Shown here: piece after piece, positions 1-12,077 of the stretch
Layout of the letters: the number at the start of each line of letters is the position of its first letter
Numbering within the stretch: position 1 is the stretch's first letter
Source: Portunus trituberculatus
Taxonomy: Eukaryota > Arthropoda > Malacostraca > Decapoda > Portunidae
Length of the DNA stretch: 64,000 nucleotides
Assembly (NCBI RefSeq): GCF_017591435.1
Contig: NC_059304.1
Coordinates: forward strand, 30,224,195 to 30,288,194
Direction: 5' to 3'
Position numbers and translations under genes: made by a program
The notes under the pieces: generated by a model
The model's database searches: none
What the model was told of the DNA's origin: nothing
Seen by the model: the letters and a program-made list of their open reading frames with translations, nothing else

Positions 1-225
1 TTTTTTTTTTTTTTTTTTTATACCATGTGGGCTTTTTACGGGAATTTATGGGCTAAAGGGGATACTTTTTGGGGTACCTCTTATCTCACAGCCCACCTGC
101 TAAGAAACCATTGCCCCGAGTGAGGAAGCTCAACCTACACTTGGACCGTGGACAGGATTCAAACTCATGCGCTTGGAAACACCGCGGACCCCAAAGCATG
201 CATGGTTCCACTGTACCACGGCGGC
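1..225 (-). mobile_element. tRNA-derived SINE, family A, copy 1
   Basis: The reverse complement has a tRNA-like head (A-box-like TGGTACAGTGG, B-box-like GGATTTGAATCC), an unrelated body ending ...CCACATGGTATAAA, and a poly(A) tail seen here as T(19) at the window start. A second copy in the opposite orientation lies at 36026-36243 and matches head, body and tail. Non-coding; mobilised by a LINE partner that cannot be named. Confidence 0.8.
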
Positions 226-248
226 TATATATGTATCGCAAAAATGAA

Positions 249-383
249 ATGATAATAATAATGATAATAATAATAATAATAATAACAATAGCATTAATGA
301 TAATGAAAACAGCAACACTATATTAATGTTAATAATAATAATAGCAAAAGTTTAATATTATAATGATAATAATAATAATGATA

Positions 384-423
<40 letters not shown>
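249..423. repeat. (AAT/ATG)n microsatellite
   Basis: Imperfect AAT/ATG trinucleotide run directly after the SINE head. Low-complexity reading frames across it are not genes. Confidence 0.9.
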
Positions 424-481
424 TGATAATTTATAACAGCAAGAGTATTGATATCATTAAATATGATAATGATACAATGGT

Positions 482-483
<2 letters not shown>

Positions 484-522
<39 letters not shown>
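484..522. repeat. (AG)n microsatellite
   Basis: Perfect AG dinucleotide run of about 19 units. Confidence 0.95.
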
Positions 523-527
<5 letters not shown>

Positions 528-797
528 TGGCAAGTAGAGGGTGTGGGGTGGTAATAGGGGGCAGAGAAGCCTTCACAAAACTTGTCTCCTGTGCCAGGTA
601 AGTATGATTTGCTCAGCGAGCAGAAGGAGAGCGTGAGGATTCCGTTCAAGAAAGACACGTCCTGGGAGGAAGCTCCCCTGTTGGTCAACCCACTGATGTC
701 ACTATAACCCCCAGCTCTTTTCCCCTTAGAGGTGCATGTTGGTTGACCTTCTATTCTATGGGCCTTAGATACAACAAGGGAAGATGTTGGGTGATAC

Positions 798-800
<3 letters not shown>
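523..800. other. Unassigned sequence
   Basis: Moderately GC-rich unique-looking sequence between two microsatellites. It holds one donor-like CAGGTAAGT near 596, but no matching acceptor or recognisable protein was found. Confidence 0.4.

Positions 801-883
<83 letters not shown>
801..883. repeat. (TA)n microsatellite abutting transposon
   Basis: Pure TA run ending exactly at the TA that precedes the left TIR of the Tc1/mariner element. Confidence 0.95.
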
Positions 884-886
<3 letters not shown>

Positions 887-978
887 TCGGCGCCACGGGT
901 ATTGGCGCGATGTTTTTTTTTTCATCTGTAGCACTAAAACAAGTGCAATACTAACATGTATGTAGAACCTACCAGCCT

Positions 979-2002
979 CTAATACTTTGTGGGGCGTCCT
1001 TTCCTTTTCAGACAGCTCTCAAGGCGTCGAGGAACAGATTCAGCCAGTCTTTGGAGCATTGAGGGTTCTAAGTTGTCCCAAATGTCCTTAATCTCCTTCA
1101 CAAGCTTTTCCACAGTTGCTGTGTTACGTCCTCGTAGTCTTCGTTTTATTAGTCCCCACACATTTTCAATCGGATTGAAATCTGGACTATTACCAGGCCA
1201 ATCGTTTATGTAATCCACTCCTACAAATTCAAGCCATTCTTTGATTAGTTTTGCTGTGTGTGCAGGGGCATCATCCTGCATGAACACCTCACTCTTACAG
1301 GCATCAAAGCAGTCCTCAAGATGGTCACACAACAGTTCCAAATATGATTCCTTGTTCACTGTTGTGTTTTTAGGTAATATAACTAGCTTGCCCACACCAT
1401 AGTACCCAAATGCACCCCATACCATGACACTATCAGGGTGCTTGACTGTCCCCTGTGTGTACTTGGGATGGTACGCACCCAGACGGAGCCTAACCTTACC
1501 TCCTCGGTTCCCAGTAACATTAAATGTAGCCTCATCGGTCCACAAAACCTTCTTCCACTTTTCATTGTCCCAATTTAGATATTTCTTACAAAATTTCACA
1601 CGATTGTGTTTCTGTTTCTCCATCAGAAGAGGTTTGCGTTGTGGTGCCCGATGCTCATAAGACAAATTGTCCTTGAGGCGGCGTTGTATTGTCCTAACAG
1701 ACACATCTTGCAGGAGTTTTGGATTTTTTTCTTTCAATTCTTTAGCTGTTATCCTTGGTTCAGCTTCCACCTGTCTTTGGATAACCTTCAGAGTCCTTTT
1801 GATGTCTTTTAGCTGGTCCAGTCCTCTTGACTTGGAATGGGGGATAATCACCTCCCGCTGTCTTGCATTTCTTTGTCCATCTCTGGACACTGCGCAACGA
1901 TACTCTGGTCTGGATTGATATATCCTTGTTAGACTTTCCTGCCTTATAAAGTGAGCTTATTGCTGCAATTTTCTTCCTTGTGAGCTCTGGGCCTCGTGGC
2001 AT
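979..2002 (-). pseudogene. Tc1/mariner transposase, DD35E-like, one frameshift
   Basis: The transposase cuts and rejoins the element at its TIRs. The start is taken at 2002 (MPRGPELTRKK), giving a helix-turn-helix N-terminus (KSNKDISIQTRVSLRSVQRW). The rest lies in another frame in a 303-residue ORF (979-1890), so one frameshift falls about 1830-1890. Catalytic motifs are present: WTDEATF, FMQDDAPAHT and SPDFNPIENVW. Counting from the second Asp (QD) to the Glu gives 35 intervening residues, one more than classic Tc1 (DD34E). Total length, about 340 residues, is normal for the family. The frameshift could be real or an assembly indel in a homopolymer context. Confidence 0.9.
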
Positions 2003-2163
2003 TATTACAAAAATCCCACAAAAAACACAGCATGTCAGAGCGGAAAAAAAAACAATTGATGCGGTCACGACTAATCACAAAAAGCAACTGAGTTATTCCA
2101 TAGGCAACTGAGATCTTTATTGTCTGTACGTGGATCTTAAGCTCAGCCTACTCTACCATGTGC

Positions 2164-2395
<232 letters not shown>

Positions 2396-2495
2396 TTTTT
2401 TTACGTAGGGAAGAGGGCGAGCCAAGGGCAAAAAAAAGAAAGTTAGAAAAAGGCTCTCCAAAGAGTTCAAAAAGTGCCAAAACCATCAGCCAGAA

Positions 2496-4332
2496 TTAGG
2501 GGAACAAATGCCTCGATACCTCCCTCTTTAAAGAAGACAAGTTGTAGGAATTCGTAAATACAGATGCAGGGAGGGAGTTCCAGAGTTTACCAGTGAAAGG
2601 GATGAATGATTGAGCATACTGGTTAACTTTTGCATTAGAGAGTTGGACAGAATAGGGATGAGAGGAAGAAGAAAGCCTTGTGCAGCGTGGCCACAGGAGG
2701 AGGGGAGGCATGCAGTTAGCAAGATCAGTAGAACAGTTACCATGAAAATAGCGATAAAATATAGAAAGGGATGCAACATTTTGGCGGTGAGAAAGAGACT
2801 GAAGACAGTTAGTCAGAGGAGGGGAGTTCATGAGACGAAGAGCTTTCGATTCCACCCTATCAAGCAAAGCTGTGTGACTGGAACCCCCAAACATGCGAAG
2901 AGTACTCCATACAGGGACGGATAAGGCCCTTATACAGAGTAAGCAGTTGGAGGGCGAGAAAAACTGTCGGAGAAGCCTCAGAACACCTAATTTCATAGAA
3001 GCTGTTTTAGCAAGAGATGAGATGTGAAGTTTCCAGTTAAGATTATGAGCAAAGGACAGACCGAGGATATTCATTGTGGAAGAGGGAGACAGTTGAGTGT
3101 CATTGAAGAAGAGGGGATAGTTGTCTGGAGGGTTGTGTCGAGTTGATAGATGGAGGAATTGAGTTTTTGAGGCATTGAAAACTACTAGATCGGAAGTCAG
3201 GCGTTCCGTGGCGTCCCCGCGTGATCTTTTGATTTCCTGAAGGGTTGGACGTCTCTGAAAGAACGTGGAAAGATGTAGGGTGGTATCATCAGCGTAGGAG
3301 TGGATAGGGCAAGAAGTTTGGTTAAGAAGGTCATTAATGAATAATAGAAAGAGAGTGGGTGACAGGACAGAACCCTGAGGAACACCACTATTAATAGGTT
3401 TAGGAGAAGAACAGTAGCCATCTACCACAGCAGCAATAGAGCGGTCAGAAAGGAAACTTGAGATAAAGTTGCAGAGAGAAGGATAGAAGCCGTAGGAGGG
3501 CAGTTTTGAAATCGAAGCTTTATGCCAGACAAAAGCTTTTGATATGTCTAACACAACAGCAAAAGTTTCACCGAAATCTCTAAAAGAGGATGACCAAGAC
3601 TCAGTAAGGAAAGCCAGAAGATCACCAGTAGAGCGACCTTGACGGAAGCCATATTGGCAATCAGACAGAAGATTGTGAAGTGACAGATGTTTGAGAATCT
3701 TCCTATTCAGGATAGATTCAAAAACTTTAGACAAGCAAGAGATTAAAGCTATAGGATGGTAGTTTGAGGGGTTAGAACGGTCACCCTTTTTAGGAACAGG
3801 CTGAATGTAGGCGAACTTCCAGCAGGAAGGAAAGGTAGAAGTCGATAGACAAAGTTGGAAGAGTTTGGCCAGGCAAGGTGCAAGCACAGAAGCACAGTTT
3901 TTGAGAACAATAGGAGGGACCCCATCAGGTCCATAAGCCTTCCGAGGGTTTAGGCCAGCAAGGGCATGGAAAACATCATTACGAAGAATTTTGATTGTAG
4001 ACATGAAATAGTCAGAGGGAGGAGGAGAGGGAGGACAAGCCCAGAATCGTCCAAGGTGGAGTTGTGAGCAAAGGTTTGAGAAAAGAGTTCAGCTTTAGAG
4101 ACAGAAGAGATGGCAGTGGTGCCATCAGGATGAAATAAAGGAGGAAAGATGAAGAAGTGAAGTTATTTGAGATGTTTTTGGCTAGATGCCAGAAGTCACG
4201 AGGAGAGTTTGAGTTTGAAAGATTTTGACATTTCCTATTTATGAAAGAGTGTTTGGCAAGTTGAAGAACAGACTTGGCATGATTCCGGGCAGAGATATAA
4301 AGTGCATGAGATTCAGGAGATGGAAGGCTCAA
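2496..4332 (-). pseudogene. LINE reverse transcriptase domain
   Basis: The enzyme copies LINE RNA into DNA at the nicked site. The main 502-residue frame (2496-4004) contains GPDGVPPIVLK, the fingers motif YGFRQGRSTGD, VLDISKAF (first catalytic Asp), SGVPQGSVLSPTLF and the catalytic box SYADDTTLH. It ends in the conserved thumb/C-terminal block FTGKLWNSLPASVF. The preceding linker (FINRKCQNLSNSNSPRDFWHLAK) sits in another frame at 4012-4332, so at least one frameshift separates it. Confidence 0.9.
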
Positions 4333-4462
4333 GTACCTTTTGTGGGCAACCTCTCTATCATGTATAGCACGAGAACAGGCTGAGTTAAACCAAGGTTTAG
4401 AAGGTTTAGGTTGAGAAAAGAATGAGGAATGTACGCCTCCATGCCAGATACTAACACCTCTG

Positions 4463-5060
4463 TTATGCGTTCAGCACAAAGAGATGGGTCTCTGACACGG
4501 AAGCAATAATCATTCCAGGAAAATCAGCATAATACCTCCTCAGGTCCCCCAACTGGCAGAGGCAAAACGCCAGAGGCACCTTCGCTTTGGGGATCCTGCG
4601 GAGGATTGGAAAAATAGGACAAGATACAGAAATGAGATTGTGATCGGAGGAGCCCAACGGAGATGAAAGGGTGACAGCATAAGCAGAAGGGTTAGAGGTG
4701 AGGAAGAGATCAAGAATGTTGGGCGTGTCTCCAAGACGGTCAGGAATACGAGTAGGGTGTTGCACCAGTTGCTCTAGGTCATGGAGGATAGCAAAGTTGA
4801 AGGCTAGTTTACCAGGGTGGTCAGTGAAGGGAGAGGAAAGCCAAAGCTGGTGGTGAACATTGAAATCTCCAAGAATGGAAATCTCAGCGAAAGGGTAGAG
4901 GGACAGAATGTGCTCCACTTTAGAAGTTAAGTAGTCGAAGAAATTACTATAGTCAGAAGAGTTAGGGGAGAGATAAACAGCACAGATGAATTTAGTTTGA
5001 GAGTGACTGTTAAGTCGTAGCCATATGGTAGAAAATTCGGAAGACAAACAATGCATGTAC
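4463..5060 (-). pseudogene. LINE apurinic-type endonuclease (partial)
   Basis: The endonuclease nicks target DNA to prime reverse transcription. Visible motifs are ISILGDFNVHH (catalytic GDFN) and GSSDHNLISV (the SDH motif). The conserved stretch HPTRIPDRLGDTPNILDL, typical of Jockey/CR1/I groups, lies between them. The N-terminus is lost: residues before SSEFSTIWLRL come from foreign sequence. The C-terminal end shifts frame near 4560. Confidence 0.85.
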
Positions 5061-5251
5061 AGTGCTTTACCTACATTGTCGTCGTTATTACACACCAACT
5101 TACCGAATTACTGTACGTACAGTATTTGTAAGTGACGCCACAGACCCCATGATATAGTGAAAAATCCGCAGAACGCATCTATAAATATGTATAAAAACAG
5201 TGAAACAGGGAAGCCACGAAAGTCGAACCACGAAATAGCGACGGAACACTG
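5056..5251. mobile_element. Tc1/pogo-like MITE fragment
   Basis: Its right end reads ...GACGGAACACTG then TA (5252-5253); the reverse complement CAGTGTTCCGTCGCTATTTC resembles pogo/Tigger-style ends. The left end near 5056 (TACAGTG) is only weakly supported, and the LINE boundary lies there too. Confidence 0.4.
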
Positions 5252-5303
5252 TATTTAGACATTTAAGTATTGACTCGGCACTGTATGTGAAAAAAAAAAA
5301 GTA

Positions 5304-6059
5304 CCATATTTGATGGCTCATAAGATGCACGTTTTCTCCAAAAATAAAAGTCTCAGGAAATCAGCCTGCATCCTATGAGGCCAAGGTTCAGGATTGAGTG
5401 AGTGGTTGGTGGTAATCTATGGCAACAGAGGCTCTGAAATCAAACTCCAGACATCTTTACACAGGTAAACAAAGTGATGGTTGGTATCGCACCAGAAACC
5501 CTTTTTTCAAGGTAACAATATGTAATAGGTCATAGTTACCAGCAATTCACATAGAATGACACCAGTCAGGAAGAAATTACCAAAGTGACCGACCATATAC
5601 CATACATTGCATCAACCAAAACAAAACTCATGGTCAGTGATCTTGATTTTGATACAAGCAAGCTCCACTGTGTTCTTTACAGTGTGGTGCTGTTACTCCT
5701 TGTGGTACAACACACATTCATACAATTAACATTCTTACCTTGCATATATGTAATAAATATTATGATAAGAAAAAAAAAATATATGATTATTAGCTCTGTA
5801 GTCTTTCACAGTCACTGCCAGCTCCATATGTCAGGCACATGTTTACATCCCACTAGTAAATACTAAAACTTTTAATTGCAAAATATTGGGATTTAATAAA
5901 GATCAAAATGTATGTGAGAGTTTTTAAAATCTCAGGTGAAATATTTCATTTCATATTCAGAGCTTAAATCAACTCATTAATCTTTTTTTTTCATATCAAT
6001 GTCTGCCAAAAGTGGATGCATCTTATGAGCCCATGTGTCCTATGAGCCATCAAACACAG
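5304..6059. mobile_element. TA-flanked non-autonomous DNA element, 756 bp
   Basis: The left end CCATATTTGATGGCTCATAA matches the inverted right end CTGTGTTTGATGGCTCATAG in 16 of 20 positions, and both are flanked by TA (5302-5303, 6060-6061). GCTCATAAGATGCA is also repeated inward in inverted orientation. No transposase is seen. TA duplication suggests the Tc1/mariner/pogo superfamily. Confidence 0.65.
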
Positions 6060-6671
6060 TAAATAACATCTAGGTTACAAGTCCTGGATGTGAGTAACTC
6101 CAAACTTTCATATGAATATAATGACATAGATTATCATCAATCAAACACAAAGAATACCTATATATAGATTCAGTTGTTTGTTCAGTTGTACAGCAGAATC
6201 TATATATAGATGTCAATCTGGAATACCCTTTAGCTGGGAAACTATACATAGATGTGTATAGAGGGCACTTATTTTTGCTGCCACCACTGTACTGGTCCCT
6301 GGCACCAGTGTACTGGTTCCAAGTATCAGGTACAGACCGTTTACCCTTTCTGCCCTCCCTGGGTAAAGGAAAATATAAACTATAATGATGAAAAGTAACA
6401 AAAATATACTTTCTCTCTTTCTCTATGCATTGGCAGTGCCCTTACAGCTAAAAGGTACACTATGAACACCATTCACCACTTGAGCACCCCTACCACTACC
6501 CTATCTAGCCTGACACATAGCCTATGTGGGGAACTAGGGGAACCATATCGACTCAACTGGCAGCCTGGCCATAGAGATTCTTGTCTTGGTGTCTCCTTCA
6601 TCACTCGTCTCTCTCTCCTCTATTTCTCCTGTTTATAGGGTGTCTCCAGATGACCTCGCACACACAAGGGG
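6060..6671. other. Unassigned; one small hairpin
   Basis: No gene recognised. A hairpin of CTATATATAGATTC against GAATCTATATATAG lies at about 6158-6210. A short CACTGTACTGG/CAGTGTACTGG duplication follows near 6285-6315. Confidence 0.4.
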
Positions 6672-6679
6672 GTCTAGAC

Positions 6680-6868
6680 CAGCATTTCTCAACCTGGGGT
6701 GCTAGCACCCATTGGGGGTGCTGCAATCAATTATAAGGGGTGCTGGGAAGTGATACACACACTTCACTTTCTTTTACCCTTCTAATAACAAGATATTAGT
6801 TAGGGGTGCTGGACTGATTAGACATGACAACAGGGGGTGCTATGGTTGGAAAAGGTTAGGAAATGCTG
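6680..6868. mobile_element. hAT-type MITE, 189 bp, with 8-bp TSD
   Basis: The ends CAGCATTTCTCAACCT and (inverted) CAGCATTTCCTAACCT are imperfect TIRs. A perfect 8-bp target duplication GTCTAGAC flanks them at 6672-6679 and 6869-6876. An 8-bp duplication with CAG..CTG ends is diagnostic of the hAT superfamily. There is no coding capacity, so it would need a transposase in trans. Confidence 0.92.
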
Positions 6869-6876
6869 GTCTAGAC

Positions 6877-8055
6877 AGACTGGGGCTGGTCTACCTGCAT
6901 TAGCAAGGACAGATACAGGTTAGCTACCTGGTCTAGATGTTCCATGTAGTGTATTCAATACCACGAGATGTGTGGGCAAGAGAGATTAATGTACCTCCAT
7001 GCATCCCAAGCGAGCAAGAGAAACCAAACTACCTACAAGCCTGTATTTACACCTTCCATGACATCACTACTCTTTAGACATGTATTCCCTATTTACATTC
7101 CTCTTTCCCCACAACTAATATTCTGTGCTCTAAAAATAACAGTACATTTAATAGAGATTTGAAAGTGCAGAGTATGAGGATTTTTATGAATGAAAGCCAA
7201 AAGACAAATTTTTCGTATTTAGTAATGCACTCATCTGCTCTGCTGCCAGGAAGGGGTTAAAGATTCAGTCACACTCCTTGCACATTTCACTTTAGCCTTC
7301 ATTATCATTTGCCTTGTAAGTCTCTGTGTAACAACCATAAAACATCATGGTATTGTTTGATGAAGTCTTTTTAACCCCTCTCAGTTTCATAATTCAAAAT
7401 CGCTCCTGTAACTTGTGGTAATCACTGCCAGGTAGTAGGTGAAGGAGGCAGGTACTCGTAACTTAATGCCTGGCTGCCATTACACAGGAGACAGCCACCA
7501 GTTCCAAGTACTTTAAGAGCTTCTACTCAGGGTGGCTGGACTTTGCCCTCTCACCAGGTATTGTGCTATAGAAACATCTGTGCTCTTTGAAGAAGAGATA
7601 ATGTAAATATGTGACTGAGAAACTCTGGTAAAGTGGCTGAAATAGGCCATCATATGGTTTGTTTCACATAGGAACCAATCTGGGAGATTATTGCCATTGT
7701 CATACCTATGGTCTAAGAAAGATATGGGTTTTACTCTCTGCAGAGGTCAATTTGATCCACATTGGTTAAACACACAAAGCAGTTTGGAGGTGCATCACCA
7801 GTGTCACCATGTAGATAGGATAGGTTAGGTTTTTCTTTTGGTTTGCATGTATGTGTTTAGGGGATGCTATGGGCACCATGTATCTGACCCCAATAGTGTG
7901 TCAAAGTACTAGAGTGGAATAAGTAAATGTGAAACATCAGCAAGTAATTTTTTTAATGCTCCTGGTCCTGGGGTTGGAACTGCAGGACATGATGTGTCAC
8001 CACCTGTTTAAATCTCTGCTGAGGGCTCCAATTAGCCTGCGACCGTTTGTGCAGC
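6877..8055. other. Unassigned intronic sequence
   Basis: AT-moderate sequence without recognisable coding, TIR or SINE structure. It probably belongs to the ALDH1L intron upstream of 10865. It ends where the LINE at 8.06-10.09 kb begins. Confidence 0.4.
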
Positions 8056-8099
8056 TACCACCCCTTGTGGTGCATTAAACTGCTACATCTGTTGTTTCC

Positions 8100-9170
8100 C
8101 ATATGCTGCCCATGCATTGTGGTATCCATTTTCTGCTGCATCACTTTCTTGTCTTTTTTTCTTAGCCATCTGCACTGTCTACTCATTCTTTTTTCCTTTC
8201 TGGCCTCTGTAATTTCATCATTCCACCATGGTCTACATACTCTCGTCTGCTTACTCTCACAAAACCTATCAGATTCTCAGCAGCACTCTGCACATTCTCA
8301 ACTAGTCTCTCATTCAGGTGCTCCACATCATACACACTTACATCATCATCCCACCCTCTTTAATTCAAATCTACCTGAAAGTTCCCCCTCCATACATCTG
8401 TCATTCTCCACTTCCTTTCCTTACTTGCCACTCTCACATCACTCCCACCCTGCATCAGGCACTTCATAACCAGCAAATTGTGGTCAGACACAATATCCAC
8501 CATACCATCCTCATCTATCCACATGTGTGACACAGTTTCATGTCTGTTTACCAACATATAGTCATGCATTCCTGCTCTCTTGCATTCCAAGTCACTCACC
8601 ACTTAGCTAAGGAAACATTCAGATTCTCCAATTCCATCTTATCCACAAACTCCAAGCATTTCACCATTCCTGTTCATAGAAAAAAAAAATCCCCATTATT
8701 CCTATGTGCTCATTCATGTCACCCATCACAAGCACTCTTTCCTCCCTATTCTCTTTTATGACTTTCTTAAGTCTGTCATACTTCCTCCTATTCTCCCTAT
8801 TAGCTCTTCCTTGCACAACAGTCTTATATGTGTTACCACCACCACTACCACCGCCACCACCACTTCTTCTGCCATACTCATTCCTAAATTCTACTTACAC
8901 CACCATCACATCTTCACTGCTTTCACACTTCCCCACAATAATCTTCTTTACTTTCAGTACTCTTCCTGTCCTGTAGAATAAGGCTATGCATCCTCCCAGT
9001 GTCTCCTGTGTTTTACATCCCTTTCCCATCACAGCATACTCACATCCCTATATTCGCACATCATCTCTCAGGTGAATCTCGGTAAGCACAGCTACATCAA
9101 ACTTCTATTCATTGAGTTCCTTGCATACATCCTCAAACTTCCACATTCTTATCCTCTCACATTCATACAA
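8100..9170 (-). pseudogene. LINE endonuclease, decayed
   Basis: Pieces in several frames include LKKVIKENREERVLVMGDMNEHIG (GDMN in place of GDFN), then KRAGMHDYMLVNRHETVSHMW and MVDIVSDHNLLVMK (the SDH motif). The linker WWNDEITEARKE follows. A CCA/CCG-rich stretch at 8838-8865 looks like a simple-repeat insertion within it. Not functional. Confidence 0.75.
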
Positions 9171-9323
9171 CCAGTCTTCACACATTCTCTTGTCTGGTTA
9201 GTTTTTTCTCTTCTGTGTCTGCCATCATCTGCTGGTCCTCCTTGTCAGGCCATCTCCACACAGCACACCTACCTTGCCCTCATCCACTCAAGCCAGTTGT
9301 TGTCCCACATTCTGGTTTACACC

Positions 9324-9752
9324 TTATTTGGGGTGGATTCCATCTCTTCCGTAGAGCCTGTCTTGCTCCAGGATCTCATCCATGTCCAGGAAGTTCACAT
9401 TGCCCTTCTTCGCAACCAGCCAATCTATCGTCATTTTCTGGAGCTCCTTACAGATCATAAAGTTTGTCTGTCTTGTCACTCTCTCATTGTGTGCTCCTCC
9501 TCCTGGGTGCCATAGGACCCCCATCACAGCCACACTCATCTTGCCTCCAGGTTACTTCATCCTCCTTGAATCACCAGCAATCTTTTTTTTCCATTTCCTC
9601 CACTTCTTCCAGAACCTTCTTAATATATTGATTCTTTGTGACTCCCATGTTGGTGCACTTGCACTTTCCCTCCTCAAAAAGTTGGGGGTCTTCCTCATCA
9701 TGCTGTCTCTGATGACATGACCAAAGGCTTTCTTGAATATCATCTTCCTTGA
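9324..9752 (-). pseudogene. LINE ORF1, SGNH-hydrolase-like segment
   Basis: Two out-of-frame pieces. The 9552-9743 piece carries FGHVIRDSMMRKTPNFLRRE. The 9324-9539 piece carries VMGVLWHPGGG, the helix CKELQKMTIDWLVAKKGNVNFLD and the end GRDGIHPK. An ...DGIH... C-terminal block is the catalytic Asp-x-x-His of SGNH/GDSL esterase-type ORF1 proteins. The Asp and His are still present. Assignment rests on this motif and layout only. Confidence 0.6.
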
Positions 9753-10082
9753 TCATTTCTTCATTCTGGCCACTTCTACCACTTGCTGCTGATCCTCACT
9801 CTTCTCCCTCTGTGTTTCAGCCTCCTTCATCAGGTTTTCTGTCTGGATGTTCTGCTGTTGCATTCTTTTTGTCTCACCATCGTCATCCTTGTTTCTCCAT
9901 TTGTTTATCCCCCTGTTGAGGCATTGCTTGCACAGGAACACCAAGAGTTTGAAACCTAGAGGCTTCATGTTTGCTTCTTTCATTCCTATACAGGATGCAT
10001 GGAACCAGATCATGCATCTTTTGCATGCCACTGCCTTCTGCCTGTTGGCTACACTCTTGTCACAGGATCCACACACACACAC
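9753..10082 (-). pseudogene. LINE ORF1, PHD-like zinc finger and coiled coil
   Basis: The N-terminus shows a PHD-type Cys/His array: CGSC, CKRC, WFHASC and CKQC within the first 55 residues. A charged, Gln-rich, probably coiled-coil tail follows (QTENLMKEAETQREKSEDQQQ). PHD fingers in ORF1 are known in some invertebrate LINEs and may bind chromatin or RNA; the role here is inferred. The frame continues, shifted, into the SGNH-like part. Confidence 0.75.
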
Positions 10083-10090
10083 TCATCACT

Positions 10091-10864
10091 ATTTTCGTAG
10101 ACATCACAGCACACAGAAACCAAGCAGAGGGTCGGAAAAACACTCAAAATCACAAATCAAGGCCTATTTACTTCTTCATGGCTTCTACCTGTTTTTCTCC
10201 ATGGTGTTTGCTCTTTTTATGTTGTAGTGTTTGAATTATCTTAATTTTCTATAACCATGACGTCAGAAGAAAAGTAGAAAGGAGGAAAAGGGTGAATTTA
10301 ACAGTAGTACAGAAGCTTGAGTTCATCAAAAACTTAGAAAGTTGTATATCTGTGAAGTGGATGTGTGAGAAATATGGTGCATAAAAACAATTTTTGATAT
10401 GAAAATACAGAAGCAATTAGATGAAATAAATGAAAAAAATATATACAACACTACTGTGGGCAGTTGTGACTTTGTCTCAGGACAGGTAAACAAGTGTAGC
10501 ACATAGTATCACGATTCATTATTTTGATATTAGTTCTAACATGTGAATTATATTCCAAAATATTTATTTGAATGCAGACATATAGAGAGATACCTTTCTA
10601 TGTAGATTTATCTCAAAATATTGCACACTGTAAATGTTTGCATATGCAATATTTGTATGGTACTATACAAAAAAAGGCAAGTTCTTCTATCTCTCTTCTT
10701 AGTTCTGCATCATATAATTCTTTACATCATATACTGTACTAATTACTTTCATGTCCTATATTTCAGGGTCTATTTTGAAAACAAAATCTTCTTGGCCCTA
10801 CAAGAATTTATTGTATTTTAAGAGCCATGATAAATAACAAAGCAGTAACTGTGTGTTCTTTCAG
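10091..10864. other. LINE 5' region and intron end before ALDH1L exon
   Basis: A short (CA)n at 10070-10085 and possible LINE 5' UTR lead into AT-rich intron sequence with no gene seen. It ends in a pyrimidine-rich acceptor, TTCTTTCAG, at 10856-10864. Confidence 0.5.
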
Positions 10865-11115
10865 GTCATTGGGGATCCACTTAATCGTGGAACAGCACAT
10901 GGACCCCAGAACCACAAGGCACACTTTGACAAGCTTCTTGAATACATTGACATTGGACTGAAGGAGGGTGCCACTCTGATGTATGGAGGAAAGAAGGTTG
11001 ACCGACCTGGGTTCTTCTTACATCCCACAGTGTTTACAAATGTAGAAGACCACATGTTCATTGCCAAAGAAGAGAGCTTTGGTCCAATAATGGTCATCTC
11101 CAAGTTTGGCAATGG
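10865..11115 (+). CDS. ALDH1L: ALDH1L penultimate coding exon
   Basis: This encodes part of the C-terminal aldehyde dehydrogenase domain of 10-formyltetrahydrofolate dehydrogenase, which oxidises 10-formyl-THF to THF and CO2 with NADP+ in folate one-carbon metabolism. The 83 codons begin VIGDPLNRGTAHGPQNH and contain the ALDH motif KEESFGPIMVI, whose Glu helps bind the cofactor. DHGPQNH-like and GVKEGATLxYGG-like stretches distinguish ALDH1L from ALDH1A-type enzymes. The exon is bounded by TTTCAG and the donor GTGAGT, and ends in phase 2 (AAT GG). The catalytic Cys would lie in an upstream exon outside the window. Whether it is the cytosolic or mitochondrial paralogue cannot be decided from this part. 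Confidence 0.95.
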
Positions 11116-11235
11116 GTGAGTATTGAGCTTTTTTTTTTCCTTTCAAGGTGCATGGGAAAGCAATAAAACCAAAAATTCTGAACCTGTAGTAGGGTTTACA
11201 GGTTTTTTCAGGGGTTTCAGTTTCATCAGAATATA

Positions 11236-12077
11236 CAGTGGAAACTCAATGCTCAAACTTAATTTGTTCCAAATGGCTGTTTGAGTATCAAAAAGTTAAA
11301 CTATTGATACCTATAAATCGGGTAATTCCTTCTAGTCTTAGCAAAACTTGACGTTTATAAAAATTTCAATGCAAATTTTTAAAAATTTTGATTTTTATTT
11401 ACTGTAAGTGAAGGCTGGTGTTGGATAGCGTAGAAGAGGAGGGGAGAAGAGTGAGGAGGAGGGAGGTTGTCAGAGGACAAGTCACCATCCATGAAAATAT
11501 CTGCTGTGATTTCTGTGAATTCACTAGTGGAGGGATGTGGCTCACTAACACTTGCACTTTCACTAGATTCCTTTTTTTCACCACCAATAAGCCTATTTGG
11601 TGTCATTGTAAGGTTCTAAATGAAAAACTACCGACAGAACACAGAAGAATGTGGTTTCTCTTTAGACTGCAGCAGGATTACAGATGCACACCAGTATCCA
11701 GTGTACCGAAATGCTGGCAATTTTGTTTCACAGGTAATACATATCAGAATGGGGCAACAGCGGCGACGGAGAGGCCAGAGCTTTGTTTACAATCGCGTGT
11801 GTGGCTGTTCAATTACCAGATATTTTCACCACTAATAAGCCTTTGGTATTAATGTAAGTTTATGAATTAAAAACTATAAATGGAACACATGAGAATGTTA
11901 TTCTGAAGACTGCAGCAGCACAACTGGCAGAGGGGGAGGGAGAGGCCAAGGAGCCTTTGTTTACAGCCATATGTGTGGACATTCGACTATCAGGTATTTT
12001 TTCGAGTATTAAATTGAACGATTGTGTTCAAGTATTGAAAAATTTTACTATTAAGACGTTTGAGTATTGAGTCTCCA

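Larger units (their letters stand above)
8060..10090 (-). mobile_element. LINE with PHD/SGNH ORF1, RT missing
   Basis: Minus-strand order is: ORF1 with PHD-like finger (10082 to 9753), SGNH-like segment (about 9540-9324), endonuclease (about 9170-8360), and the post-endonuclease linker WWNDEITEARKEKKRMSR near 8220. It stops about 8060, before any reverse transcriptase. Several stops and frameshifts are visible. Losing the 3' half is the reverse of ordinary LINE 5' truncation. Confidence 0.8.

Noticed and set aside
590..605. Exon ending at CAGGTAAGT near 596
   Set aside because: A single donor-like site without an acceptor, open frame or recognised peptide upstream.
8047..8469. A 140-residue + strand frame rich in His and Ser
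   Set aside because: It is the antisense of the decayed LINE endonuclease and linker on the minus strand.
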